The notes: generated from the sequence alone by a model not told the origin. A DNA stretch of 64,000 bases from Hyposmocoma kahamanoa (GCF_003589595.1 NW_020654289.1:5217866-5281865), one strand, 5' to 3'; numbered from the stretch's first letter, positions 37,801 through 48,700 are shown. Translations and numbers: made by a program.

Positions 37801-38824
37801 CAAAAAAAATGTTGGCAAAATTTTGCATTCACATAATGTTTTATCTTGGCGACACAATGGATTTGAAATGTCGTACATACAATCGGTATTTGATTAGCTC
37901 TAGTCGCAAAAAAACTAGCTTTAGTCAGTAGATACCACATTTTAAAATCATACGTTAAGATCAGCAACTGGATTTCAATACCGCGCCCGTATCGCCAGGA
38001 CAATGAGTAATGGCGTCCAATCAGAGCGCTTGTGAGAGATCTTACTTGCACGTAATTTCTGTGTTGTAGGTACTGCTTCATTTATCAGCCATATCGATAA
38101 AAAATTGTAGGATATCTATCTCCCTTACTAGTTGCTCTTGATCTGTCCAAGACTTTAGTTGAGGAGCACCTACTTTTGTCAGGTAAACGTATAAGTTTCT
38201 AGGTGTGTGGACAAACGAGCTAGGTTTTTTTTATAATATCAAGTGACGGGACGAATCACTCGTGTAACTGGTGGTAAGCTACAAGCTTGTCCATAACAGT
38301 TGCAGTGCCACCGAGAGCTGTAAATCACAAAGATCTGAGGGGCACTGACACTGTGCCGGTCACCCTGATATAAGTTGACAAGTCCCATGTGCCTGTAATT
38401 TCACCAGCACCCTTGCAGAAGGGTACTTCAAAACCGGAACGCAGTAATGCTCACATTAATGCTTGGCGACAGAAACAGGTAAGGTGACAGTACTTGTACC
38501 TGGATGAACTCTTTCACAAGGAGCTCTACAGCACTATAAGGTGTGAACAAACACTCCCAAAATTGATTTTTCATACAGACATTGTAGAAAACGCATTACA
38601 AAACTACGTCTTACATTACAGGAGTAACAGGGAAAATACACCAAACCTCAGCAGCAACAACAGATAAATACCTAATTAAAGGCGAGACAGAACCATTTTC
38701 ACTTGGTCTCTCAACAGTTATCGATGACAAACTGAAGGAGTTCCACAGACTGGCCAGCGCGTTCAAAGATGACTCCGATGACGACGAGGCTCTTGAAAAT
38801 GATAACGATTACAGCTTCTATTAG
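25730..38824 (+). CDS. CCBE1: CCBE1-like secreted collagen/calcium-binding EGF protein, nine exons, complete
   Basis: Nine exons join in frame to 429 codons: 25730-25848, 28968-29096, 30094-30242, 31822-31967, 33368-33518, 35042-35115, 36463-36632, 36821-36969, 38622-38824. The order is signal peptide, Cys-rich segment with a CxxxxCC pattern, EGF-like segment (about 83-132), calcium-binding EGF opening DVNEC (133-175), helical linker, ten Gly-X-Y triplets (254-283), a conserved helix with LLLLADVRHDI, and an acidic tail ending DDSDDDEALE. Length and order match vertebrate CCBE1 (about 406 residues), whose helix after the collagen reads LLLMLADIRNDI. Vertebrate CCBE1 is secreted and helps ADAMTS3 process pro-VEGF-C; its insect role is inference only. 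The start was chosen because the signal peptide begins there; an upstream in-frame ATG at 25631 would bury it. All introns are GT..AG with matching phases. Confidence 0.93.
26434..26740 (-). repeat. SINE-A copy 9 in CCBE1 intron 1
   Basis: Full-length and least diverged of the minus-sense copies, antisense to the gene. Confidence 0.92.
27585..27640 (-). repeat. tRNA-like fragment in CCBE1 intron 1
   Basis: On the minus strand, GTGCCTCCCACGCAGAGG and TCTCGAATTTCATTCC resemble the anticodon/T-arm half of a Gly-type tRNA-derived SINE. The D arm is not recognisable. Confidence 0.4.
28968..29096 (+). CDS. CCBE1: CCBE1 exon 2: N-terminal Cys-rich segment
   Basis: Acceptor TTTTTTCAG, donor GTTGGT. 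Encodes codons 41-82, including CPSDILIRRSEICKEDG and VHCCDNY, which align with the Cys-rich region before the EGF domains of vertebrate CCBE1. Confidence 0.9.
29162..29424 (-). repeat. SINE-A copy 10 in CCBE1 intron 2
   Basis: Carries an internal deletion of about 60 bp just after the tail; otherwise both ends are present. Starts 66 bp after the donor of exon 2. Confidence 0.88.
29615..29960 (-). repeat. Old dispersed repeat in CCBE1 intron 2
   Basis: Includes TGTCCCGTTACTGGGTAAAG, a version of the CGTCCCACTGCTGGGC motif common in Lepidoptera, and an open minus-strand frame with RLITGTLRKLG. Similar short pieces occur at 14466-14510, 34560-34760, 40555-40600 and 55443-55500. Confidence 0.45.
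30094..30242 (+). CDS. CCBE1: CCBE1 exon 3: EGF-like domain
   Basis: Acceptor TTTAATTTCAG, donor GTGAGT. Encodes CIP, then CSLQLCEQAC, WCSCHRGFKF and ends QPYCV. Spacing of the cysteines is EGF-like and the KPYC/QPYC ending before the DxNEC of the next exon is as in vertebrate CCBE1. Confidence 0.92.
30331..30899 (+). other. Unassigned open region in CCBE1 intron 3
   Basis: Two overlapping plus-strand frames (75 and 157 codons) are open in a GC-richer patch, with HRFRRTLRREFLNNLDDP in the longer one. No domain recognised. A decayed TE coding segment is more likely than a nested gene. Confidence 0.25.
31822..31967 (+). CDS. CCBE1: CCBE1 exon 4: calcium-binding EGF domain
   Basis: Begins with the split Asp codon giving DVNEC, then CEQNCVNDPGGYHCEC and SDGKRC. 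The D-x-N-E-C opening and the (D/N)xxGxYxC core are the calcium-binding EGF signature. Donor GTAAGA, phase 0. Confidence 0.94.
32422..33271. mobile_element. 850-bp element with long terminal inverted repeats, CCBE1 intron 4
   Basis: TGTGACGATGTGACCTCCTT at the left is mirrored by AAGGAGGTCACATCGTCACA at the right. The imperfect match continues inward for about 130 bp (ATCGCCTTTTC, GGCCACTCGTTTTTAAA). No transposase motif found inside. Its right end lies 96 bp before exon 5. Confidence 0.82.
33368..33518 (+). CDS. CCBE1: CCBE1 exon 5: helical linker
   Basis: Acceptor GTTCCAG, donor GTAAAG, phase 1. Encodes CYASCDSVSWLSQKVKLL and a leucine-spaced helix before the collagen segment. Vertebrate CCBE1 has CCATCKEFYQMKQTVLQL at the same place, which supports the assignment. 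Confidence 0.88.
34560..34760 (+). repeat. Dispersed repeat, ACGTCCCGCTACTGGG type
   Basis: CATCATCATCAACCC, ACGTCCCGCTACTGGG and GGGCCATATTCCGGCACGCT are blocks of a repeat frequent in moth and butterfly genomes. Fragment only. Confidence 0.5.
34803..34875 (-). repeat. SINE-D fragment in CCBE1 intron 5
   Basis: On the minus strand, TAGTTCGAATCTCTGTGGTGCC includes a B box; the same block is at 56812-56905. Confidence 0.55.
35042..35115 (+). CDS. CCBE1: CCBE1 exon 6: short 74-nt exon entering the collagen repeat
   Basis: Predicted because exon 5 ends in phase 1 while exon 7 needs phase 0. The interval 35042-35115 (acceptor TGATATTTTAG, donor GTAAGC) is open only in the required frame, is 2+72 nt long, and ends GFCRCERGPR, which runs straight into the Gly-Pro-Ala of exon 7. 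It supplies the first Gly-X-Y triplet. Inferred from phase and reading frame; not confirmed by a transcript. Confidence 0.8.
35403..35605. mobile_element. MITE family M4, short copy, CCBE1 intron 6
   Basis: Arms CTATTTTTCCGGATTTAAAT and ATTTAAATCCGGAAAAATAG are exact inverted repeats continuing outward. The centre has TTTCGGGCCC and CCATGGTCACGG. Confidence 0.85.
35883..36302. mobile_element. MITE rich in GACAGTCGT motifs, CCBE1 intron 6
   Basis: GGGTTCCCATTATGTCGTGA at the left and inverted TCTCATTATATCGTAACG near the right end. The interior has many CGACAGTCGT or ACGACTGTCG copies on both strands, such as 36171-36182 and 36249-36260. Ends 160 bp before exon 7. Confidence 0.65.
36463..36632 (+). 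CDS. CCBE1: CCBE1 exon 7: collagen triplets and conserved helix
   Basis: Begins GPAGPPGMEGPKGDMG and continues to GNKGPN, then MDLMLLLLADVRHDIRNLE. This is the most diagnostic exon, matching the end of the collagen region and the following helix of vertebrate CCBE1. Donor GTAAGC, phase 2. Confidence 0.95.
36821..36969 (+). CDS. CCBE1: CCBE1 exon 8: charged C-terminal region
   Basis: Acceptor ATTCCACAG, donor GTAAGG, phases 2 and 1 fit both neighbours. Encodes a Lys/Arg/Gln-rich helix (AWRKQRKQEKQAM) followed by an acidic segment. No domain is recognised. Confidence 0.88.
36997..37772 (-). repeat. SINE-A copy 11, split by a nested MITE
   Basis: The SINE runs 36997-37214 and resumes at 37720-37772; the interval between is a separate element. 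It begins 27 bp after the CCBE1 exon 8 donor. Confidence 0.85.
37215..37719. mobile_element. MITE of 505 bp inserted in SINE-A copy 11
   Basis: Ends CCTAGTTC and GAACTAGG are inverted and further CCGG/CCGAC-rich blocks pair inward. TAAGA at 37210-37214 and 37720-37724 is the apparent target duplication; the SINE sequence is contiguous once the element is removed. Confidence 0.85.
38225..38537 (-). repeat. SINE-A copy 12 in CCBE1 intron 8
   Basis: Full-length with an 11-bp internal duplication near 38411-38430; 85 bp upstream of exon 9. Confidence 0.9.
38622..38824 (+). CDS. CCBE1: CCBE1 exon 9: terminal exon with stop
   Basis: Acceptor ACATTACAG, then 66 codons and TAG. Ends in an acidic tail (DDSDDDEALENDNDYSFY). 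AATAAA starts two bases after the stop codon. Confidence 0.9.
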
Positions 38825-38826
38825 CC

Positions 38827-38832
38827 AATAAA
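38827..38832 (+). promoter_or_regulatory. Candidate poly(A) signal of CCBE1
   Basis: AATAAA two bases past the stop codon. It implies an exceptionally short 3' UTR unless a later signal is used. Confidence 0.5.
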
Positions 38833-39665
38833 GTAGCTTTAATTTTTAATTTTCTTTTTATATTGTATTTTTATTTCCGTCTATAGCAATTTTAATTCAA
38901 TACGGCTCGAAGGACCAAACAAAATGTCGGCTGAAGCTCTTATTGTTGATGAACAATATTGTTTCAAATTATCCTTAAAAAACAACGCCCGAGGGTGCTG
39001 TACGTACACCCGGGGGCGCTCACCCAAGACACAAGCCTTTTGAGAACCGGATGAAGTCTGCGTTAACGGGCTGTCCTAGAGTCAGGACCTACTGATAAAG
39101 TACCAGGGCAGCGGGCAGGCTTCCTTGCACAGGTAATAGTGCCCTTCCCGTATAAACAAAAGGTTGGGTAGGGAGGTTACTATAACCAAACTTAGTAGAA
39201 GATAGAAGTACACTGGGGTAGGCAGAGACTATGAACCTACATTTCCTGCAGCTTAGCCTAAAAACCCCTCGCCTCCTCCACTCGCATCAATCTATTTACA
39301 CATGCCAGTTTATGCTTGGCATTTTTAATTTTGCCTTTAAAAAGGCGTTGCAAAGGCAAAGGCCTATAAGGACATTGCAATGTATAAAAAAAACTAATCA
39401 CTACAGTAGTTGATTACCAAATTTCTGGAAATTCACTAAATAACAATTCAATATTACGTACAAAAGCGAAAGCAAAAACAATTTTTTTAAACGTTCTCGC
39501 CTTTTATCTAAACTGTCACCATATAAAATTTTAACAGGCACAAAATAATAACAAACCTATATTAATACACCTATATTAGATCATATACTACATCTTAATA
39601 AAAACACAACATACAATAGTAAATCCAATATAATTATAATCTTCGAATACATAGAATTAAATTCT
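38833..39665. other. Convergent intergenic interval between CCBE1 and COPE
   Basis: About 0.83 kb holding both 3' UTRs. No gene, SINE or MITE recognised. A short GC-richer block lies at 38985-39130. No canonical AATAAA was found for COPE within the first 250 bases past its stop. Confidence 0.6.
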
Positions 39666-39794
39666 TTAACTGGAAACGGTAGGCTGGTACTGCGCAGCGA
39701 GCCGCTTGAACTCGTTGGCTTTGGCGTGATACTCCCGCGTGAAAGGGTGCTCCGGGTGGCTATCCAATAATTGGGCCAGGTAACGTGAGGATAC
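39666..39794 (-). CDS. COPE: COPE exon 7, terminal
   Basis: Acceptor TTCTTTCAG, 42 codons and TAA. Encodes [20 protein letters not shown] and the YxAKxNEF segment found at the C-terminus of epsilon-COP. Confidence 0.94.
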   Translation of the reverse strand, partial: VSSRYLAQLLDSHPEHPFTREYHAKANEFKRLAAQYQPTVSS

Positions 39795-42700
39795 CTGAAA
39801 GAATTCGATTTAGTTCTTAATTTATTTCAGAAACAAACAGACATATGATTTTTACACAAAATTCACATACATGGGTTTCTTCAATTTTAAGAATAACAAT
39901 ACAACACGCTATGCTATATAATTACAAAATAAATTAATAAAATCCTCACAAATATAGCCCAAGACAGATATTTGTGAACCTCATTTTAACAAACATAAAA
40001 TCATGATCTCCCTTGTATCCACATACTAGAAATTTGTAAATTTGTACGAAACTACACCAAGACTTATATCAAAATGGTGAAGACATACCAACTAAATATG
40101 CATTTCGAAATGAGACTGGTCCACTCTTCTACTATTTTCTGTGCCCTATTCAGGGTTCATAATTTGATCTCAATACTAATATAAAAACATCTGTAATATG
40201 CATTATGGAACGCAAATAAATTAGAAAAAAGAATAAGTACAAATACACTCTTAAAGAAGACCAGTCATGTAATTCGTATTTGTCGCTTTGAAGAGTAATT
40301 TGAGACTGGCACAGAGTCTACGGTGTGACACAACACTCTTTCACTGTTCTTTATGTTTTGAATCAAAGACATACCATAAAAATGAAGTACTACGTTCAGA
40401 GTATTTCTAACTATTAATTAAGAAAGGGTTCGTGTTTGAACAATGTTGTTGGCCTCAGACAGGGGATGGTATACACGTTAACAAGTCTAATTAGGACATG
40501 ATTTAGGACAGGGTCTAGTAATGGTCCATTGAGTATGCAAATGTATATATTATTTATTTAATAACACGTCCCATTACTGGGCACAAGTCCTATTTTAAGG
40601 TAAGCGTTAAGCCGATAAGTGGAAAAGGCTCATCGTAAAACATTTATTACCGTATATAGAAGACGTGTAAAAAAATGCAATTAGCCAAAGCTGTTTATAC
40701 GAATCATCACTTGTACATAGAATTAACATGTATTTTTTGGTTGATTTTAGAAAATTTAAATGTTTAACAGTGAAATACCAAAGCCTTCCACATTTACGGA
40801 ACCCATTAATGGACTTTGGAAAATGAAACACAGCGAATGGGTTTCCAAATAGTGCTTGATTAAATCTGACAGTCATGAAAACTAATTACCCTGTTATACT
40901 TTTGTACTGTATTAACTCTTCAATCATTAATTAATAATCATTGAAATGTAAATAATGAAATGCTATAGTAGTTAATAACCCACAGCTGTTCTGCCGCTTT
41001 AGTAGATAATGGACCTTATGGCTACTTAAACTACTCCGTGACCAAACGGTTAATATGCTGGTCTGCCACGCAGAGATCCCGGATTCGATTCCCGGGCCGG
41101 GAGAAATATTTGTATCGCCTACATTTTTTTATCTCGTGAGTTTGGGTGAATTGTGGTTATATATGTATTGTCTATATTTCCCGAGTGTGGGGTAATGAGT
41201 GCGTGTGTAATTATTATTACTTAGCAAGCTGCAGGAAGGTTCTTAAAGAACTTCAAAATAAAAAATTACTTCAGTACGAATGTAGTGTAGGTAAATGGCA
41301 TCACTGCGAACTACGCGATTGGCGAGTTTTAAATTTCCTACGCCATTTCACGTGGCATTAAAACAATGTGATTGGTTTGACTGTTCCACTACGTTCTTAG
41401 GCTCGTATTATATATCCAACTCAAGCGGATGTCGTTATTCTAATGTTACGTAAGTCAATTGTCCTGATTAATAAAAATCACTAAGGCTTAGGGTCGTATT
41501 CCAGAACTCTACTCAATGCTCAAGTCAGGACTTGAGCAGACTTGAGTATGATTTCAAGCACTGGAAATACGACCCTAATGGCAAGGACTTGAGTATGATT
41601 TTCAGTGCTCACTTCAATACTATAAGAGTAGATTTTTGGAATACGACCCTGAGATTTATAAAACGAACGCTATTTCGACTAAGCTGAATTGGCGAGGTAA
41701 GTAAGTTTTTCGCATTTACATAACGAACTCTAAATGAAATTCCATAAATTTAAGCAAGAAAATACGAGGTAAACTAAACGTTTAATTTAAATTCTTGCCA
41801 TCTTAGCTTAAAGTAAGATTTAAAAATCTCGGCCTTAGTGCATATCTACGGTTGTTCACAGATCTTTTTTTTACGTTACCAAGTGATGGGACGAACAAGT
41901 CTCAAGTATTGTACAATTATTGGTTTTCAACTACTTTTTACTGTAGCGCCATCTGTGAGAAATGTATGAAAGTTTTTTCTCTTTTTATTTCATTCAAGTT
42001 TTTAATCCTAATTAGTCAAATTTAAGGTCGTATTCACTTGAGATGGTATAGCCAATGTCAATGATCATAGTCTGCCATTCCAGGAGAACTTTGGACGCGT
42101 CACGACATGCGACCTAGGGACCGGCGGTGTCTCTAACGATTTTGGCACTATAACGTTCAAGAGCCACATGATGTCTCTAAAGCCAACTGTGTTTTCATTC
42201 ACTATTAAAAAATATATAAAAAAAGTAAAAAGAAATCAAAATACAAATATCATTCGACACACTGTGTGTCTCTAAGACACGTGACAAGGTTAACATCGGA
42301 CTTAGGTGATGTTTGTTACCTCCGGTGCCTTCCCTGCGTGCGCGGCGGTAACGGCTAACCCCAGCAGCAAGTCGGGATGTTGCGGCGCGCGCGCCAGCGC
42401 CTCCGTCAGCTGCTGCTCCGCCTCCTCCCACATGCCTACAACAAACACAAATATATCCATTCACTGTCATCTGGATCCAATGGTTAGCATTTTGGGTTCT
42501 AGATGCAGTTTCAGGTCATTAATCCTTTTCCTCAAAGAGGAATGACACTTTTTGAGGAAACAAACTTTTTGTGAATTGATGCTAATCAGGGTGTTCAGAA
42601 TATTTTTAAGTATAATTTTTCGAAAGTAAAAAAGGACTCGGTTCATATAAATTTATTAGAAGTAGAAAATGGAATGGAAAAGAAAAGGCTGTAACAAAAC

Positions 42701-45700
42701 AATACAATGACATAAAGAGGTACAAACAAAATACTCCCTACTAGTATTAAACGGGGTCCACAAATAACTGTTGTTGAAACGGCGCCGGCGTTCTATATAC
42801 GCAACCTTTCAGACATAGAAACCTGGAGATTGGTTTACGTTAGCTACATTTACGTTTTAGTGGCATACGGCATTTTGCTTTGAGCCACTGGTATTAATAT
42901 CTTTATCGTGCAAGAACGCTATTCGGCAATTTACGAACTTTCAAGGGCAAGTTTGTAAATTGCCTCTAAGAGATAAATCTACAGAAATTACCATCTCTCA
43001 CTAGTAGCGCCACTGTAAGTTTTTTTTAATTCTTAATTTATTAAAATTCATTATAGTCATTGTTATAATTTAAAAAGTTATTGCCATTGTTATTAAAATC
43101 AGGAACAAAATTAAACTAACTCGTCTAAATAGATGTTTTTACATAGTCACAAATTCATTTAAAAGGCAATGGTTACGCTTCTATAATAAGACATTTAAAT
43201 ATTTGTCATCATAAAGCTTATAGTAAGTTAATCACAATATAGTTTCTGCTAATGCAATGAAAAGGTCATGGGTGTGATCCATTTGGCATATTCAATGTTT
43301 TTAAATACGTTTTTTTTAAAATAAATATTGTAAATGATACATATGAAGAAATGTCTATTTACAAAGAGCAGTTTCTGGAGTTCCTTAATATTATTCTCAG
43401 GGAAATCTGCTTTAGGAATGGATACTAGTGAGTAACCAATTTGTCACCTTCAAGTGCAATTTGCTTACCTGTGATATAAAGATATTAATTATTCTGTATT
43501 ATTTAGTTAATTTTGTACTACAGGACTGTACCACCTTAAGATCTCTTAATAGTGTGAGTGTCGGACATTTTATTCATTTATTATTATAACACAGGCCCAT
43601 TTACACAGAGAAAGTTTCTCGTCTTGAAGATACGATTATCGAAAGAATACAAAAAAGTTTCTTCATGTAAACATTCACAATCTATTGCTCTTATCGTCTT
43701 CGGATAAATAGAACAATATCGTAGTAATCACTGAACTCTAATGGCAAATATCGCAGTCGAAAACGGCTCAAACAAATTTCTGCGATACTCGTATGGCCTT
43801 GAAAAAATGCCATACGAAAACATGTTCATACAAGTCGAGTACTCCTTCCTTCATATTTTGCTATGTAAATAGTCACAGTACGCGAGAAGTTACTTGTGAA
43901 ACTCGTATGACATATTCTATGAACGAGATTTTAATTATTAATACAAAGATCGAATACTCAGAAAAAATTCCTTCGATTCCGGCCGGATTCGAATCGACGT
44001 CTTCAGCATACCGTGTCAGGCAATATACCAACTAAGTCATGGAACGAACCAACGGACCTCACGAATTTTTCTGTTTGTTGTCGTGTCTTAGTATTTGGTA
44101 CTTCAACAACTTTTTAGCCATAGCGCCATCTATGAGGAATCTTAAGTATTTCGTCACCCAGGTCACCTTTACAGCTACCAACCTTGGCTAGAGATGTCGC
44201 TATTCGCATTGTATTTAAATATTGAATTGATAGTCAATTATTTTTTATGTGAAATTACTCCACTAGTCTGGAGAGATTTTATTTCTTGCCTGTATGCATT
44301 CAATGCCTGTATGTTTTTTTTTCTGAGACGGACAAGTCGCCTGTTCGTAACAGTTGCAGTACCACACAGAGCTTTAAGTCGCAAAGATCTTAGGGGTGCT
44401 GCCACTGCGCCCGTCACCCTAAGACATAAGTTGACTAGTCCCATGTGCCTGTAATTTCACCAGCGCCCTTACCCTTCAAAACCGGAATGCAGTAATGCTC
44501 ACATTACGGAAGAAACAGGTATGGTGGCAGCACTTCCCTGGAAGAACTCTTTCACAAGGCGTTTTACTGCTACTGGAAGGCCCTTAAAAGCACTCGTCAC
44601 GATCGCTACAAACCCAGCACGGCGTATCGCGATTTCCATACCAACTCGACGACTCGGTTTCACATAACTCATGTCATAATATACTTAGATTTAAAAAGAA
44701 GATTTAATAAATTTATCTTTTGTTTATTTTGAATAGGGTAATTAAATATCGAGTTCTTAGGTTTTCGCGATTGTTATACATAGGAATGAAACTATTTTTC
44801 CGGATTTAAATCGCGTATATTTGTTTTTTCAAACAAACCGACGTTTCGGGCCCTTTACAGGTCCCATGGTCACGGTTGACTGAGGTGGTACAGTCTTCAA
44901 CCAGTTATGTCTAATATTGATGCAAACCACCCTATTTTTTCACTATAGTTACAATAGTTATTAATTAAATACCTTATTTTTAATTTTACAAAGAAAACAT
45001 TCCAATTTACGCTACATTAAGTTTTACAAATTATTTTATTGAATGAATTTTTTTTTTATTAAGTTTAATTTATTATTAATTATTAATAGAAATTAGAATA
45101 AATTAAAACGTCGGTTTATTTGAAAAAACAAATATACGCGATTTAAATCCGGAAAAATAGTTTCATTCCTAGGGTAATTAAATATTAAAAAAAACCTTGA
45201 TCAACACTTTTCATTAATCAACGTTTTCTTTATGAATATATAATAATACAACTCAAAAGCATTTGGGTTATGGAGACTTTTATCCAGCAGTGGGTTAAGT
45301 TGGGCTGTAGATGATCATACCTCTTGACGCGGCGGCGGCGGCACCGACGGCGGCCGGGCCTGCGCCTAGCGCGCCAAGCCGCTCTGACAGCTCCATAATA
45401 CTGTAGTGGGCATCCTGCACTCCTGGTCCACCCTGAAATGCAATATCCATTTTTTTATAATTAAGATTGAATACTAAGAAAAATTGCTTCAATCCGGCTG
45501 GATTCTCACCAGTGTCCCAACTGGGCTATGGAACAAACCGGCAAATCTTATGAATTTTTCTGTGCTTATTGCAGATCTTTTTACTTCTAATACACTCATT
45601 CATCAAACAAACGGTACATACCTGGGCTAAGTTTAGCCAGGCTTGCGCAAGCTGAGTCAGTGTACCGTCATCTTCAATATCCTGTAAGAGTTTGAGTTGT

Positions 45701-48700
45701 TTGCGGGCCAAGTCTGGCCGGTTCATTGCTAGCAGACATTGCAGAGAGAATGCTCGGTGTTCTAAGGACTCTGTTCCATGGAGAATCCTGAAAGTGTTGT
45801 TTTTTACAATCCTTATTATGTAGATACATTTACACTGAGTACACAAATAGTTTAAGATAAAATCACATTATCACACATATATACTATCATTCATGTCTCC
45901 TATTGAGGTAGGCAAAGTCAGTCTCTACCTGCCATATCCTAATACTCTTACCCTGCCACCACTTGGATAATTGAGGAACATCAGAAAAAAACCAATAAGT
46001 CACATTTTAACTTGTTCTTCTGTATTTATGCCAAACTGTAGTTTTTGTGCATTTCTATGAATAATTGAAATATCCAATACGAAAAGCAACCACTTAGTCT
46101 TTCTTCAAAGTACATTTCCAATCTATGGATCTCAATACAATGCGACAAATCCATTCAATGAGACTAAACTAAATTAGAATCCAAATCTATCAGATTTACT
46201 CCTCAATATACTATTAATGCTTGCCTTTTTATTGTTTGTACTTTTTAACCTAGCCTTTTTTAAGGACAACCTTACCCTGTAACATGTATGCAGAAAGAAA
46301 CCTTTTCCCAAATTACTTAAATAAAAATATTACTTTAGTGTATGCAAGGCGGCAATAACTGAATTAAACATTGGAGAATACTTTAGTTCAAAATTGCAAA
46401 CAATAATTCATCTTCAATTGCCTCTGTGGCCTAACGGTCACGATGCCAGACTGCCATGCAGAGGTCGCAGTTTCGATTCCCGGGACAGGAGAAATATTGG
46501 TATGGCCTATTTTTATATATCTCGTGAATTTGGGTGTAATTTGTGGTTGTCTTTCACAGGGTTTCCCTAGTGCAGGGCTATGTTGAGTGTGTGCATTATT
46601 TATATATTTATTTACTCTTAAAAAACTCCCTGTTGTAGCTTTGCAGCTCCCAATGCACAGAACTTGATATACAAAAAATAAAAACCAAGTCAACAATTAA
46701 TGTGCAAACTTTATTTAGATACTTACTTTAAAGCTGCTTCATAATTCTCTTCATGATAGTAAATAGTTGCAGCTACAATTATGAATATTTCATTTGATAG
46801 CTCGGTGCCTTTTGCTACCTGAAACATTTTACAAATTAATTAAATATGTTTTGTTGCAAGCAACAATAATAATAATAATAATAATTCATTTATTTGTAGA
46901 AAACACAGGTTAAATAATTGTAGTTGTGACATAATCAAAATAGTTTCACTGTGTCCGACCAAAACATTTGGTATACAAATATTTGAAAATATATTCGGTA
47001 TACAAAAACCAGAATATAAACATAATTATTATATTATCGAGTTATTGATTGCCAATCTAAAATTAAGGAGATAAAAAAAGAAAAAGGAAATCATTTAAAG
47101 TATTACATAATTATGTTTATAATGTCGTTAATATTCAAGGATGTCAGATTAGTTATTAAAGTCTAAAGTAGTAACTATAATTGCAGTAAATTAAATTATA
47201 CAACAAAAACAACTAAATTAATAAAACATAGTATATCCGCAACGTAGGCTTCGTCAGGTGAAAATAGAAAATAAAAAATAAAAAATTAAGTTATAATGTC
47301 ATTTATGAACTCTTTGATGTCGTAGTAACATTTGTCCACTAATAAATTACTCAACACATTCTGGAACCCATGCATTTCAAGCGATTTTATGCGTTCAGGA
47401 ACTTTATTATATATGACCGGAGCAAGCTGAACAACACTCTTTCTAAGTAGAGCTGTTTTGCATATCCTTGTGCTCAATAGATGTGGTCTAGGACGTAAAT
47501 AGCGATTTTGTAGCGTCGGTCTAATTGGGAAGAAATTGGAATTCATTTTGACAAATTTACAGATTTCAAGTATATACAGACAAGGAAAAGTCAACAACCT
47601 CAGAGACTTAAAGAAAGGACGACAGCTTTCCGTGTACTTTAGTCCACAAATTGCTCGGACACATCGTTTTTGTGCTCTAAAAATTGTGTGTCTATAGTTA
47701 GAGTTGCCCCAAAATATGATTCCGTATCGTAATGTTGACCCTACGAAACCGTGATAGGCCTTAAGACTCGTTTGTCTGTCCACTGTTTTTGATAATTTAA
47801 ACAAGGCGTAAGAGAACTGGTAGAGTTTGGCGCAAACATTTTTGGAATGAGATTCAAATGACATATTTTTATCTAAAAATACTCCAAGGAATTTAGTCGT
47901 GTCAACTTTCTCTAGGCAAATGTCGTCATATTTGATATTTATGTCTGGTATACTTAATCTTTGGTTAAAATGCATTATTTTTGTTTTATTTAAATTTATC
48001 TTTAAGTTATTATTAACCATCCAGGTTACAAGATTTTTAAGAGTAATGTTTATTTCGTTTTCATATTGTTTGTAATTATTATTCAAGCATTCAATTATTA
48101 CTGTGCTATCGTCGGCAAATAATATTATTGGATATTTAGTGTTTTTTGGCATGTCATTGATATATGTTAGGAATAATAGAGGGCCCAGTATGCTGCCTTG
48201 AGGTACCCCACATTTCACGGCTCTACGTTTTGATCGGAATTTTTTGACTCTAGTACTATTTGCACATATTTGTTGAAGCTCAGTATACTGGTATCTATTT
48301 GCTAGATAAGACTTTATTAGTTTCAGTGCGTTACCTCGGATCCCATAGTCATCAAGCTTTTTTAACAATATAGAGTGGTCCACATGATCAAAAGCTCCAG
48401 TCATATCCATAAAAATAGCACAGGTGGGAATTCTTTTGTCTAAATTTGTGTTAATCTTGTACACTAGTTCATAGATCGCTACATTAATAGACATATTTTT
48501 TCTAAACCCTTTCTGTTCTTTAGTTAAAATATTCTGCTTCTCGAAGAAATCGTATAAATTCTGGTAAATAATTTTCTCGAAGACTTTTGAAAATATAGGA
48601 AGTAAAGCTACGGGGCGGTAATTTCTTTTGTCATATTTATCACCCTTTTTATATAAAGGTACAACTATAGCCGGTTTCAAGTTATCTGGATAAATACCTG

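Noticed and set aside
42306..42545. Plus-strand Ala/Ser/Cys-rich open frame
   Set aside because: Antisense shadow of the GC-rich COPE exon 6.
46419..46500. Possible tRNA gene on the plus strand
   Set aside because: Same head and body as two other copies, with an ATT-type tail; tRNA-derived SINE-C.
46388..46696. Minus-strand frame of 102 codons in COPE intron 3
   Set aside because: It is the complement of SINE-C and flanking intron.
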